Of a DNA stretch of 64,000 nucleotides, positions 33,166-41,504 are shown piece by piece (within the stretch, counting starts at the first letter, position 1; each line of letters starts with the position of its first letter). The position numbers and the translations under genes are program-made. Location: the NCBI RefSeq assembly GCF_000199675.1, contig NC_014960.1, positions 372,001-436,000 on the forward strand, written 5' to 3'. The notes under the pieces are model-generated. The model ran no database searches and was not told the origin of the DNA. It worked only from the letters and a program-made list of their open reading frames with translations. The DNA comes from Anaerolinea thermophila UNI-1. GTDB lineage: Bacteria > Chloroflexota > Anaerolineae > Anaerolineales > Anaerolineaceae.

Positions 33166-34071
33166 ATGCATCAGACCATGCTTTTTCCCGATGCACTTCG
33201 CGAATTTACCTTCGCTAAAAGTTATGAGCAGATTGTTCAGTTACTTCAGGACTATCCCGAACTGGATGAGTATGTCATCCCCATCCTTTCGCTGATGAGC
33301 ACGCTGGGCTTGATGCTGGAAGTCGAGAAAGCCTTTGGGGAAACTTCTGAGACTCAGGAAAGGGTGATCGAAATCGTTGACCCCGCTACCATTGAAATCT
33401 TGCAGCAAAAACCCACCGCTCGGGAAACTGCCCAGACTATCAACCTGCTGATTTCCATTGGGCGCAGAAATCCTGCCGTCTTTACCGAAGAAGCCTGCAC
33501 CATGCTGAAAATTCTGGCAGAGGGCGATATTCCCGCCAACCTGAAGCCAAAGTTATTGCGTTACCATGCTGCCTTGAGGGCGAGCCGGGATTCGGGGTTT
33601 GACCTGGAATGGGCGCTGAAGAAAAAGCGCGAAGCTGAGTGGGTGGATGAGGATTGGGAAAAGGCGGATCAACAGAGCGAACAAATGAAGGCGTTTCTGC
33701 TTGCCCCGAATGTTGAAAGCGCCCGTGCCGTAGTCCATCAATCGCACTGGCTGGAACCCTACCTGGAAGAGGGCGGGCTCTCATTTAGCGGTGAAGACCT
33801 GTCCCTTCGGCATGGATTAGCCCATGCCCTGTGGGAAAAATCCTGGTGCAGGGTGCGCCGCACAGTACGGGAGTATGCTGAACTGACCACTCCCAGAGCC
33901 TGGGAAGTGCTGGACCAATTTGCAGAAACCGCCAAAAAGCATCAGAAGAAGCAAACCGTTCATGAGGTGCTTGCCATCAAGTTCGAGTACTTCTCCGTGC
34001 TTTTGAAGAAGTGTGCCGAGCAGGGTGTGGATCGTGTCTTCCTGGAGTATGCAAATCATTTTGTAGCCTGA
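33166..34071 (+). CDS. Unknown soluble protein, 301 residues
   Basis: No family recognised. The start at 33166 is chosen over 33157 because GGAGG (33151-33155) then has a normal spacing of about 10 nt. The protein is strongly helical and acidic, with FAKSYEQIVQLLQDYPELDEYVIPILSLMSTLGLMLEV, a middle block of charged residues (KKKREAEWVDEDWEKADQQ) and a C-terminal helical part with a Cys (SWCRVRRTVREYAELT). No signal peptide or membrane segment. It stands alone between the M28 gene and the ICMT-like gene, with its own promoter. Confidence 0.6.
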   Translation: MHQTMLFPDALREFTFAKSYEQIVQLLQDYPELDEYVIPILSLMSTLGLMLEVEKAFGETSETQERVIEIVDPATIEILQQKPTARETAQTINLLISIGRRNPAVFTEEACTMLKILAEGDIPANLKPKLLRYHAALRASRDSGFDLEWALKKKREAEWVDEDWEKADQQSEQMKAFLLAPNVESARAVVHQSHWLEPYLEEGGLSFSGEDLSLRHGLAHALWEKSWCRVRRTVREYAELTTPRAWEVLDQFAETAKKHQKKQTVHEVLAIKFEYFSVLLKKCAEQGVDRVFLEYANHFVA

Positions 34072-34100
34072 GGAAGGCTGGAAAAGTCTTTCCATCGGGT

Positions 34101-34129
34101 TAGACACTTGCCCTTTCTTTCCGTATAAT
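34101..34129 (+). promoter_or_regulatory. Promoter of the ICMT-like gene, giving a leaderless mRNA
   Basis: TAGACA (34101-34106), 17 bp, TATAAT (34124-34129), then 6 nt to the ATG at 34136. The only SD-like GAGGG is too close to the ATG to act. Confidence 0.8.
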
Positions 34130-34135
34130 GAGGGC

Positions 34136-34783
34136 ATGGATATTCCTTCCGGATTCTGGCTGACTTTGCTTGCCTGTGCCGGCTATGGTGCGATTCACTC
34201 GGCACTGGCTTCCCACACTGTCAAGGGCTGGGCAGAGCGCCGCTTTGGGCAGTTTGCCCGGCGCACCTACCGGCTGTTTTTCGTCTTGATGGCTTCGCTG
34301 ACCACGCTGGCTTTGCTTGCCGTCCCTTTGCTCTTGCCCGACCGTCCGCTGTACGTGATTCCCTTCCCCTGGATAATTCTGACCCTGGCGGTGCAGGCAT
34401 TTGCCGTGTGGGGCTTGCTGGCGGCTCTCAGCCAGACGGACGCGCTTGCCTTTCTGGGACTGCGCCAGTTATCTGCCCCCGAGCCATTGCGCCGCCGCGC
34501 CAAAAGCGGAGAACTTGTCACGCGCGGGTTTTACGGCAGGGTGCGCCACCCATTGTATTTGTTCTCGCTCATCCTTCTCTGGCTGTTTCCGGTGGTTACC
34601 TGGAACATTCTCGCGCTGATGATTGGCTTGACGGTCTATCTGTACATTGGCACTCTGCTGGAAGAGCGCAAACTGCTGGATGAGTTTGGCGAAGCCTATG
34701 CCGAGTATCGGCGTACCACGCCGATGATTTTCCCCCGTTTGTTGCCCGGGCGTGTTACAAGACCACGCCAAGAAGGGGAGTGA
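34136..34783 (+). CDS. Isoprenylcysteine methyltransferase (ICMT)/NnrU-like membrane protein
   Basis: 215 residues, about five helices. The C-terminal half carries the ICMT-like motif set: TRGFYGRVRHPLYLFSLI, then LLEERKLLDEFGEAYAEYRRTTPMIFP, which forms the SAM-binding end in the family. The N-terminal half (FWLTLLACAGYGAIHSALAS) is NnrU-like. Substrates of bacterial members are mostly unknown. Leaderless start; its 3' end overlaps the convergent phosphatase gene by 29 nt. Confidence 0.8.
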   Translation: MDIPSGFWLTLLACAGYGAIHSALASHTVKGWAERRFGQFARRTYRLFFVLMASLTTLALLAVPLLLPDRPLYVIPFPWIILTLAVQAFAVWGLLAALSQTDALAFLGLRQLSAPEPLRRRAKSGELVTRGFYGRVRHPLYLFSLILLWLFPVVTWNILALMIGLTVYLYIGTLLEERKLLDEFGEAYAEYRRTTPMIFPRLLPGRVTRPRQEGE

Positions 34784-36053
34784 GCATCTCGGCGCGGCTC
34801 AGCCCGCCGTGACGCCCCAAGAGGGTGTTTTCCTTCAGTCCAAAGTACCAGTAATAATCCTCACGGGGCAGGATGACGAAATCGCCGATGCGCTCCCACA
34901 GGCAGGGGGCAGGTGTGGTTTTGCCCAGCCAGCCGGTCTGGACGAATTCCGTTGCGGGGAGTACCTCAAACCGTCCATTCCAGAGTTCAGCCACGGCATC
35001 CTGAAACGCCCGCTCTTTCCCTGCGCGCACAAAGGCAAACGGCAGGCGCGCTTCGCCTGAGGGTACCATCGTCAGGCAGTCCATCAGGCGGGGATGACGC
35101 CGCACCTCAAACTCCGCCCGCCGAGGGGTAGGGATGTGCCCGTGATCGGCAGTGAACAGGAGAAGCGTTCTGCCACGGCTGTGTTTTTGCATTTCACGAA
35201 AGAACAATGCAAACTGCTGGGTGAACATCAGCCATTCGCGCCACACCCGCGGATTGCCCGGGGAGAAACGGTGCATGGCTTCGTCCACTGCGCCCCAGTA
35301 AGCATGAATATAACGTGGATAGGGGGTGCGCTGGGTGACTACCTGTTCCAGGGTAACGAACAAATCACCCGGAGAGCCCACCGGGAAAATTTCCGCGCCG
35401 GCATAGAGCATTTGCGACAAACTGGAACGGGCTATGGAGCGGTGTAACAACACCTGCACGCCTACCCCCTGCTCGTTCAAGGCTCTGCCAATGCTCGGCA
35501 CGGGCAGAAAAGTTTCGGGGTTGAAGCCCGCCAGCCGCAGGGTAGCGTTGCCTTCGCCAAATACGGCAGGCTGGAAGGTAATCATGTTGGTCAGGATGCC
35601 ATATTCTTTGAGAAAGAGTTCGTACCCTATTACGCCGTGCTCTGCGGGGAGCGCACCCGTCCACAAACTCACCAGCGCGGTGGCGGTAGTGCTGGGGACG
35701 ACGCTGGTGAGCGGAGCCAGCACGCTTTCGGCAGGCAGATGCGCCCAGAAGCGCAAGTCTTCGTCTCGGGAGGCGCGCTCCAGCGTGTTTTGCATCCAGT
35801 CCAGCCCGATGCCGTCCACCAGAATCAGGATGACGGTGTCGAAGCGGGTATTCCATTGTTGAAACGCAGGATGCGCCAGCGGGGGGCGCAGGGCGGCAGG
35901 GGCATCAGCCCCCAGCCACTGGAAGATGCTGGCGGGCAGGTTGACCAGCGAGTAGCCTGCGTAGTGGGGGAAGAACCACTCGCTCCCGGAAGGGAAGACC
36001 TGCCTCTGCAGGCGTTCGATTTCGCTTAAGCCCTCGGCAACGGCGTTTTTCAT
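34755..36053 (-). CDS. Alkaline phosphatase superfamily protein (type I phosphodiesterase-like)
   Basis: 432 residues. The core opens with VILILVDGIGLDWM (first metal Asp), followed by SVVPSTTATALVSLWTG, where the Thr after PST is the usual nucleophile, and has LFTADHGHIPTP (Asp, His, His metal ligands). No signal peptide. It lies 14 nt after the ABC permease on the same strand and so is probably part of the importer operon, which could mean it cleaves a phospho-compound brought in; this is inference. Confidence 0.8.
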   Translation of the reverse strand: MKNAVAEGLSEIERLQRQVFPSGSEWFFPHYAGYSLVNLPASIFQWLGADAPAALRPPLAHPAFQQWNTRFDTVILILVDGIGLDWMQNTLERASRDEDLRFWAHLPAESVLAPLTSVVPSTTATALVSLWTGALPAEHGVIGYELFLKEYGILTNMITFQPAVFGEGNATLRLAGFNPETFLPVPSIGRALNEQGVGVQVLLHRSIARSSLSQMLYAGAEIFPVGSPGDLFVTLEQVVTQRTPYPRYIHAYWGAVDEAMHRFSPGNPRVWREWLMFTQQFALFFREMQKHSRGRTLLLFTADHGHIPTPRRAEFEVRRHPRLMDCLTMVPSGEARLPFAFVRAGKERAFQDAVAELWNGRFEVLPATEFVQTGWLGKTTPAPCLWERIGDFVILPREDYYWYFGLKENTLLGRHGGLSRAEMLTPLLGVVL

Positions 36054-36067
36054 CGTCTACCTTCCTT

Positions 36068-36808
36068 TCAGCGGATTTGCCAGCGGCACAATCGGCGTTC
36101 CAGTCCATCCACCAGGAAGTACAACCCCAGCCCCAGAAAACTCATCGCCAGGATGCCGGCGTACATGGCAGGGTAATTTAACAGAGTACTGCCCTGAAAG
36201 TAAATGTAGTAACCCAGTCCCACGCGGGTGGCAAACAGTTCCGCCACATACAGCACCGCTACCGCCGTGCCGATGGACTGCCGCAGGGCGGTCAGAATGC
36301 CCGGCAGGCTGGCAGGCAGGTACACGAAACGGAAGAGGGCGCGCCTGCCTGCGCCAAGACTGCGCACGGAAAGAATCAACTCGGGGCGCAGGGCGGCGGC
36401 TTGATCGCGCACCAGCACCAGAATCTGGAAAAAGAGGATGAGGAAGATAACCAGAATTTTCGAGAGGTCGCCAATGCCGAAGAAGAGCAACAGCACCGGC
36501 ACAAACACCACCTTGGGGATGGGGTACAGCAGGTAAATCATGGGTGTGAACAGGCGGTTCAGGCGGCGGCTCTGTCCCAGCACCAGCCCGGCTGGCGCCG
36601 CCAGCAGGATGGAAAGCAAGGTACTGGCAACCACCCGCCACAAACTGGCAAGGAAGTGCTTGGGCAAATCGCCTGAGAGGGTTTCCTGCACCAGGGCACG
36701 CAGTACACGCCAGGGGTCGGGCAGAATGGGCTGATTGACCAGCCACGCCAGGATCTGCCAAAGGGCAAGCAATGCCAGAAGAGCCAGTAGGTAATCGCGG
36801 CGTTTCAT
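36068..36808 (-). CDS. ABC transporter permease (SsuC/TauC/ThiX-type)
   Basis: 246 residues, about six helices, with the binding-protein-dependent transport EAA-type loop around DQAAALRPELILSVRSLGAGRRALFRFVYLPASLPGI, which contacts the ATPase. Its ATG overlaps the ATPase stop by 4 nt. It belongs to the family of nitrate, sulfonate, taurine and thiamine-precursor importers; the sequence does not settle which. Confidence 0.9.
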   Translation of the reverse strand: MKRRDYLLALLALLALWQILAWLVNQPILPDPWRVLRALVQETLSGDLPKHFLASLWRVVASTLLSILLAAPAGLVLGQSRRLNRLFTPMIYLLYPIPKVVFVPVLLLFFGIGDLSKILVIFLILFFQILVLVRDQAAALRPELILSVRSLGAGRRALFRFVYLPASLPGILTALRQSIGTAVAVLYVAELFATRVGLGYYIYFQGSTLLNYPAMYAGILAMSFLGLGLYFLVDGLERRLCRWQIR

Positions 36809-37566
36809 GGGCGATTCAATACCTCCCGTAAAAACTGGCAAATTGCCTGATATTCCGGGGTGGTGCGGTAATTGGGCTCGCCTGCACCGGGGTTGTCCAC
36901 CACCAGCGCCTGCGTGTTGGGGGGATTGCCCAGCACCAGGATGCGTTTGCCCACCATGGCGGCTTCTTCGATGGCGTGTGTCACCAGTACCAGCGTCAGG
37001 CGCTGGTCTGCCCACAATTCCATCACCAGCATTTGCAGTCCTTCGCGGGTGGGGGCATCCAGCGAGGAAAACGGCTCATCCATGAGTAACAGGTCAGGCT
37101 CCAGCGCCAGAGTGCGGGCAATAGCCGTGCGCTGGCGCTGTCCGCCGGAGATTTGTGAGGGGAACTGGTTGGCAACCTCCAGCAATCCCAGCCGTTCCAG
37201 CCAGGGGGTTACATCGGTTCGGGGAACGTAATCTTTCGGGGCATGGATGCCGTCGGCGCCGTAGAAATTGCGCACCCGCAACCCAAGGGCGGCGTTCTCG
37301 CGCACGGTTGCCCAGGGCAACAGCCCGTAATCCTGGATGATCAAGCCCGTGTGCGGACGCGGACGGGTGAGGGGCTGACCTTCCACCAGCACCTGTCCCT
37401 GCGTGGGGAAGAGCAGTCCCGCCGCCAGTGCCAGCAGGGTGGATTTGCCACACCCCGAGGGACCCAGGACTGCCCAGGCGTCGCCTTTTTCCACGCGCCA
37501 GTTGAAATCCAGGAAGATGGGTGTGCCGTGGCGGTAATGAAATGTGACTCGTTGAAATTCCAGCAT
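36805..37566 (-). CDS. ABC transporter ATP-binding protein (SsuB/TauB-type)
   Basis: 253 residues with Walker A (GPSGCGKST), Q-loop, signature ISGGQRQRTAIARTLA, Walker B DLLLMDEPFSSLD and the H-loop (VTHAIEEA). It pairs with the permease at 36068 and the solute-binding protein at 37643. It follows the binding-protein gene by 76 nt across a hairpin, the usual arrangement for making excess binding protein. Confidence 0.93.
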   Translation of the reverse strand: MLEFQRVTFHYRHGTPIFLDFNWRVEKGDAWAVLGPSGCGKSTLLALAAGLLFPTQGQVLVEGQPLTRPRPHTGLIIQDYGLLPWATVRENAALGLRVRNFYGADGIHAPKDYVPRTDVTPWLERLGLLEVANQFPSQISGGQRQRTAIARTLALEPDLLLMDEPFSSLDAPTREGLQMLVMELWADQRLTLVLVTHAIEEAAMVGKRILVLGNPPNTQALVVDNPGAGEPNYRTTPEYQAICQFLREVLNRP

Positions 37567-37585
37567 GCCTCTATCTCAAAGAAAA

Positions 37586-37620
37586 ATGGGTTATGAGGAT
37601 TGTACTCCATCATAACCCAT
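37586..37620 (-). terminator. Intra-operon hairpin after the solute-binding protein gene
   Basis: A perfect 11-bp stem (37586-37596 with 37610-37620, 13-nt loop) followed on the minus strand by TTTTTC. It can stop most transcripts after the binding protein or protect the upstream mRNA, leaving the ATPase and permease at lower levels. Confidence 0.75.
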
Positions 37621-37642
37621 TCTCGAAAGTCAGTGTTTCAGG

Positions 37643-38611
37643 TTATTTCTGAGGCAGGAAGGAAGCAGTGATGACATCCTGATAAGCCTGATCTGCCTGC
37701 AGGAAGCCTTTTTCCTTTGCCCAGGTGAGCGTGTCCATGAACTGCTCTTCGGTAGGGACTCCCGCGGTGACGAAGGGCGGGACGACAAAATTCTCCGCCA
37801 GCGGTGCAGGCAGGATTTTATTGTCCACCAGCAGTTGCTTCCACTCGGCTTTGGCAGGGTCGGCATTGATGAGCGCCACAGCATCTTCCAGCGCCAGCAG
37901 GAAGCGCTTCACGGCATCGGGGTTGTTCTTCAGCACCTCTTTGCGGAAAGTCCAGGTGCTGAAGGAGTACTGCGGGTAAGCCGCATCGGAGATGATGGCG
38001 ATGCTGCCTTCCTTCACCGCTACACTGGCAAGCGGTTCAGGCAGGACAGCGGCATCCAGTTCGCCACTCTTGACCAGCGCCAGGCGGGCGTCAATCTTGG
38101 GAACGGAAGTCAGTTTGACTTCTTTGGGGTCCACGCCCTCTGCCATCAGCAGGCGCTCGGTGACGTATTGGATGATCGTGCCTTCGGAAATACCCACCGA
38201 CTTGCCTTTCAAATCGGCAACCGATTTCACACCGCTGTTGGGGTTGGCAACCAGAGTGAACAAAGCGGCGTCCTTGGTGGCGGCACGGGCATAGCGCACC
38301 ACCTGAACGCGGGCGCTTTCCTTGTTAAAGTAAAGCGCGGAGAGTACTTCATTCAGCATACCATCTGCCTGACCCGCCGCCACCAGTTGGTCGCGCTCGG
38401 GGGCAGAACCGGCGGGGATGAACTCAACGGTCAGGTTATACTTGCTGAATAACCCCTGCTGTTGAGCAACCAGGATGGGCATGGTATCCAGAATCGGCAG
38501 GGCGACGACTTTGAGCGTAGCAGGCTGGCTGGTGGGGGTTGCCTGCGGGGTGCAACCCAGCAGACTCAGCATCAATGCCAGAACGAACAGAAACACAAGA
38601 GTTTTCTTCAC
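37643..38611 (-). CDS. ABC transporter solute-binding lipoprotein (NMT1/SsuA-like)
   Basis: 322 residues. Lipoprotein signal LLGC (lipobox Cys at about 20), then the NMT1/THI5-like fold: LKVVALPILDTMPILVAQQQGLFSKYNLTVEFIPAGS, ADGMLNEV, LKGKSVGISEGTIIQYVTERLL and LDAAVLPEPLAS. It would bind the importer's small ligand outside the membrane. The ligand could be a sulfonate, nitrate, or thiamine precursor; no TPP riboswitch was found upstream, which is mildly against the last. GTG start with GGAGG 8 nt upstream. Confidence 0.9.
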   Translation of the reverse strand: MKKTLVFLFVLALMLSLLGCTPQATPTSQPATLKVVALPILDTMPILVAQQQGLFSKYNLTVEFIPAGSAPERDQLVAAGQADGMLNEVLSALYFNKESARVQVVRYARAATKDAALFTLVANPNSGVKSVADLKGKSVGISEGTIIQYVTERLLMAEGVDPKEVKLTSVPKIDARLALVKSGELDAAVLPEPLASVAVKEGSIAIISDAAYPQYSFSTWTFRKEVLKNNPDAVKRFLLALEDAVALINADPAKAEWKQLLVDNKILPAPLAENFVVPPFVTAGVPTEEQFMDTLTWAKEKGFLQADQAYQDVITASFLPQK

Positions 38612-38647
38612 CTTTTTCCTCCCAGAATACAGACAAAATTCGGCAGG

Positions 38648-38676
38648 ATTATACTCACTTAACAGTTACTTTACAA
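38648..38676 (-). promoter_or_regulatory. Promoter of the ABC importer operon
   Basis: On the minus strand: TTGTAA (38671-38676), 17 bp, TATAAT (38648-38653). Leader of about 30 nt, then GGGAGG and the GTG start. Confidence 0.75.
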
Positions 38677-38712
38677 TCTTCCAGAGACGGGAAAGTTGGC
38701 AGCCTGGCTTTC

Positions 38713-38741
38713 TTGACTCTGAAAAAAGGCTGTGTTAAAGT
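38713..38741 (+). promoter_or_regulatory. Promoter of the Roadblock-V4R operon
   Basis: TTGACT (38713-38718), 17 bp, TAAAGT (38736-38741) with TG one base upstream. Leader of about 55 nt. It is divergent from the importer promoter, the two -35 boxes being only 36 bp apart. Confidence 0.75.
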
Positions 38742-38802
38742 ATCATATAAGGGCGTTAGTCCTGTCAAACCCGATCCAATCCCACTTTAAAGGAGTGTTG
38801 CT

Positions 38803-39174
38803 TTGACGAAATCCCGCACCCAAATGATGGTTGATCGGTTGCGCGAGTTGCAGGCTTCGTCGCCCGACATTGAAGCCTCAGCGGTAGTTAGTGTGGACGG
38901 GCTGACGATTGCTTCTGCGCTCCCGCAAGGGGTTGAGGAAGATCGCGTCTCGGCAATGTCGGCGGCAATGCTTTCGCTGGGCGAACGCATTGCTAATGAA
39001 TTGGGACGCGGCTCCCTGGAGCAGGTGTACATCAAGGGCGAAAAAGGCTATGTTGTCCTGATGTCGGTCGGAGAAGAAGCCGTTCTCACGGCGCTGGCAC
39101 GCGAACAGGCAAAATTGGGTTTGATCTTCCTGGATATGCGCCGAGCCGCGGAAGACCTGACCAAACTGATCTAG
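38803..39174 (+). CDS. Roadblock/LC7-domain protein
   Basis: 123 residues, TTG start with AAGGAG 7 nt upstream. The whole protein is one Roadblock fold: EASAVVSVDGLTIASALP, SAMSAAMLSLGERIANELGRG and KGYVVLMSVGEEAVLTALA. Bacterial Roadblock proteins (MglB type) regulate small GTPases or form scaffolds. No MglA-like GTPase is next to it. It starts a four-gene operon with the V4R protein and a response regulator. Confidence 0.9.
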   Translation: MTKSRTQMMVDRLRELQASSPDIEASAVVSVDGLTIASALPQGVEEDRVSAMSAAMLSLGERIANELGRGSLEQVYIKGEKGYVVLMSVGEEAVLTALAREQAKLGLIFLDMRRAAEDLTKLI

Positions 39175-39190
39175 GAGGGAACCCTGCCTC

Positions 39191-39823
39191 ATGGAACCCA
39201 TTCCGAAGAGTGGCTTGTACTACTCCAATAAAATGGCACGTCTGGCGCTGCTGGCGCTGGAAGAAGTCATGGGCAAGAATGGCTTGAACGCCATTCTTAA
39301 CCTCGCGAACCTCTCCCATCTGATTGACAATCTGCCCCCGGATAATCTGAACCGCGAGTTTGATTTTGCAGACTTTTCCATGCTCAATGGTGCGCTGGAA
39401 GAAATGTACGGTCCGCGCGGTGGGCGTGGGCTGGCAAAGCGTGCTGGGCGGGCAGTTTTCATGGAAGGGTTGCGTAACTTTGGCGCACTGGCTGGGGCTG
39501 GCGATCTGGCGTTCAAGATTTTGCCGCTTTCCACCAAATTGCGCATTGGCATCCCCGCCATGGCAAAAATCTTCAGCACCACCAGCGACCAGTACACCAC
39601 CGTAGAAGAAAAAGAGGATCACTTCGTTTACACCATTCACAAGTGCCCGGTGTGTTACGGACGGCACACCGATAAACCCTGCTGTCATATTGCTACAGGG
39701 GTAATTCTGGAAGGCTTGCGGTGGGTTTCGGGTGGCCACGAATTCAAGGTGGAAGAGGTGCGCTGTATTGCCTGCGGCGATCCGACCTGCGATTTCATCA
39801 TCTACAAAGAGCCCGAATCCTGA
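39191..39823 (+). CDS. V4R-domain protein with a Cys-rich C-terminus
   Basis: 210 residues. The C-terminal half matches the V4R (4-vinyl reductase) domain: KCPVCYGRHTDKPCCHIATGVILEGLRWVSGGHEFKVEEVRCIACGDPTCDFII. The several Cys (CPVC, CCH, CIACGDPTC) suggest a metal or small-ligand site, as in the V4R-like sensors BchJ and XylR. The N-terminal half (about 1-90) is helical and not recognised. GGAGGG precedes the ATG. It follows the Roadblock gene by 16 nt, so the two probably work in one signalling complex. Confidence 0.85.
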   Translation: MEPIPKSGLYYSNKMARLALLALEEVMGKNGLNAILNLANLSHLIDNLPPDNLNREFDFADFSMLNGALEEMYGPRGGRGLAKRAGRAVFMEGLRNFGALAGAGDLAFKILPLSTKLRIGIPAMAKIFSTTSDQYTTVEEKEDHFVYTIHKCPVCYGRHTDKPCCHIATGVILEGLRWVSGGHEFKVEEVRCIACGDPTCDFIIYKEPES

Positions 39824-39907
39824 TTCATCCCACCAGGATTCATTCATTTCGGCGTGTGGGAGATTGCGCTCGTCTCTCCCATTTTTCTTGTGTGTGCAGG
39901 TGAGCCG

Positions 39908-40759
39908 GTGAACGAAAAGAAGCCAACCCTCTTGATTGTAGAAGATGACCTGGACATTGCCGATATGCTGAACGCCTACTTTCGCGTTCAGGGGTACGAA
40001 GTCCAGACGGTGAACTGGGGCGAGGATGGGGTGCGTGCCGCACAGAGCGGTATGCCCGATTTGATTATTCTGGATATCCGCCTTCCCGATATTGACGGGT
40101 TTGAGGTTGCCCGCCGCTTGCGCACCAACCGCCGCACCCGGGATATCCCCATCATTTTCCTGACTGAGAAACGCGGGCGCGATGACCGTCTGAAGGGGCT
40201 GGAGCTGCAAGCCGATGACTACATTACCAAGCCCTTTGATATTGCCGAACTGCGCCTGCGGGTGCGTAATGCTCTGCAGAGGGCTTCTCAGGGCACGCTG
40301 GTTAACCCGGTGACTGGTATGCCGGAAGGGAAACCGGTGGATGAAGCCCTGGAGAGCAGTCTGCATCAACCCGATGCGGCTTTGCTGGTGGTGCAGTTGC
40401 GCAATCTGGAGCGCTTCCGCGACGTGTATGGCTTTGTGGCGGGCGATGACCTTTTGCGCGCTGTCTCGCTGATGATGCGCGACACGGTCATTCAGTTGGG
40501 CGGCGAAGAAGACTTTTTTGGACATCTCACCCCCTCAACGTTTGTGATTGTCACCCGCGATCACAACGTCCATGCCATCAGCGAGCGCATTCGCCGCCGA
40601 TTGGAGCAGTCTTTCGATTACTTCTACAGCGATCAACATCGCGAGAGGGGCTTGTTTGCCGACCGTCCCCTCTCTCTGGAAATTCATACGCTGAAGCCTT
40701 CCACACTCCAAACCCAACTGGAAGGGTTGAAAACGGCGCTCCAGCAGTTTTATCATTAG
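39908..40759 (+). CDS. Response regulator with a non-catalytic GGDEF-like domain
   Basis: 283 residues from a GTG at 39908, preceded by AGGTGAG; the frame is open further up but without coding character. The receiver domain has VEDD (acidic pair), LIILDIRLP (phospho-Asp) and ADDYITKPF (Lys). The second domain is GGDEF-like (LRNLERFRDVYGFVAGDDLLRAV), but the A-site GGDEF reads as TPSTF in GHLTPSTFVIV, so it should not make c-di-GMP. No histidine kinase lies beside it, so its partner is encoded elsewhere. Confidence 0.85.
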   Translation: MNEKKPTLLIVEDDLDIADMLNAYFRVQGYEVQTVNWGEDGVRAAQSGMPDLIILDIRLPDIDGFEVARRLRTNRRTRDIPIIFLTEKRGRDDRLKGLELQADDYITKPFDIAELRLRVRNALQRASQGTLVNPVTGMPEGKPVDEALESSLHQPDAALLVVQLRNLERFRDVYGFVAGDDLLRAVSLMMRDTVIQLGGEEDFFGHLTPSTFVIVTRDHNVHAISERIRRRLEQSFDYFYSDQHRERGLFADRPLSLEIHTLKPSTLQTQLEGLKTALQQFYH

Positions 40760-40771
40760 TCCCGCTGGTTT

Positions 40772-41500
40772 ATGAAAATCACCTTTGTCATTCCCACTTA
40801 CAACGAAGCGGAGAACCTGCCCCGGCTGGTCTCCGCATTATTTTCTTTACCCGTCCCGGGCCTGCACCTTCTCATTGTGGATGACAACAGCCCCGATGGC
40901 ACCGGGCAAATTGCCGATGAACTGGCAAGCCAATCTGAAGGACGGTTGAGCGTTTTGCACCGCAGCGGCAAACTGGGATTGGGGACAGCCTACATTCAGG
41001 GCTTTCAGCGGGCGCTGGAAGAGGGCGCCGATGCTGTGGGGCAGATGGATGCCGATTTTTCCCACCCCATTGAGAAGATTACTGCGCTGGTGAATACGCT
41101 GGAGACCTGCGACTGGGTGATTGGCTCGCGCTACGTGCCGGGTGGTCAACTGGATGAACGCTGGCCTTTATGGCGGAAATTCCTCTCGTGGTTTGGCAAT
41201 TTTTACGCCCGTACCATTCTGAATATCCGGGTGAAGGATGTGACCGGGGGGTTTAAACTGTGGCGTGCAGAAACCCTGCGTGCCATGCCGCTGGAGCGCA
41301 TCCGCTCCAATGGCTATGTCTTTCAGGTAGAGATGAATTACGTTGCCAGCCTGTTGGGTTTCAAATTCAAAGAAATCCCCATTTACTTTGCCGATCGGCG
41401 CTGGGGCAAGAGCAAGATGGATTTTCGCATCCAGTTGGAAGCCGCCGTGCGCACCTGGCAACTGCTGTGGATGTACCGCGATTTGCGGCGGCGTTCCTGA
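40772..41500 (+). CDS. Dolichol-/polyprenol-phosphate mannosyltransferase-like GT2
   Basis: 242 residues, GT2 fold of the DPM1 type: MKITFVIPTYNEAENLPRLV, LIVDDNSPDGTG, QMDADFSHP (DxD), WVIGSRYVPGG and VKDVTGGFKLWR. It makes polyprenyl-phosphate-mannose or -glucose at the cytoplasmic face for later use by GT-C enzymes such as the one at 50014. No membrane extension. It lies 12 nt after the response regulator gene and probably shares the Roadblock promoter. Confidence 0.9.
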   Translation: MKITFVIPTYNEAENLPRLVSALFSLPVPGLHLLIVDDNSPDGTGQIADELASQSEGRLSVLHRSGKLGLGTAYIQGFQRALEEGADAVGQMDADFSHPIEKITALVNTLETCDWVIGSRYVPGGQLDERWPLWRKFLSWFGNFYARTILNIRVKDVTGGFKLWRAETLRAMPLERIRSNGYVFQVEMNYVASLLGFKFKEIPIYFADRRWGKSKMDFRIQLEAAVRTWQLLWMYRDLRRRS

Positions 41501-41504
41501 GACG

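Noticed and set aside
38612..38802. TPP or other riboswitch upstream of the ABC importer
   Set aside because: The leader from the mapped promoter is only about 30 nt and shows no conserved riboswitch core.
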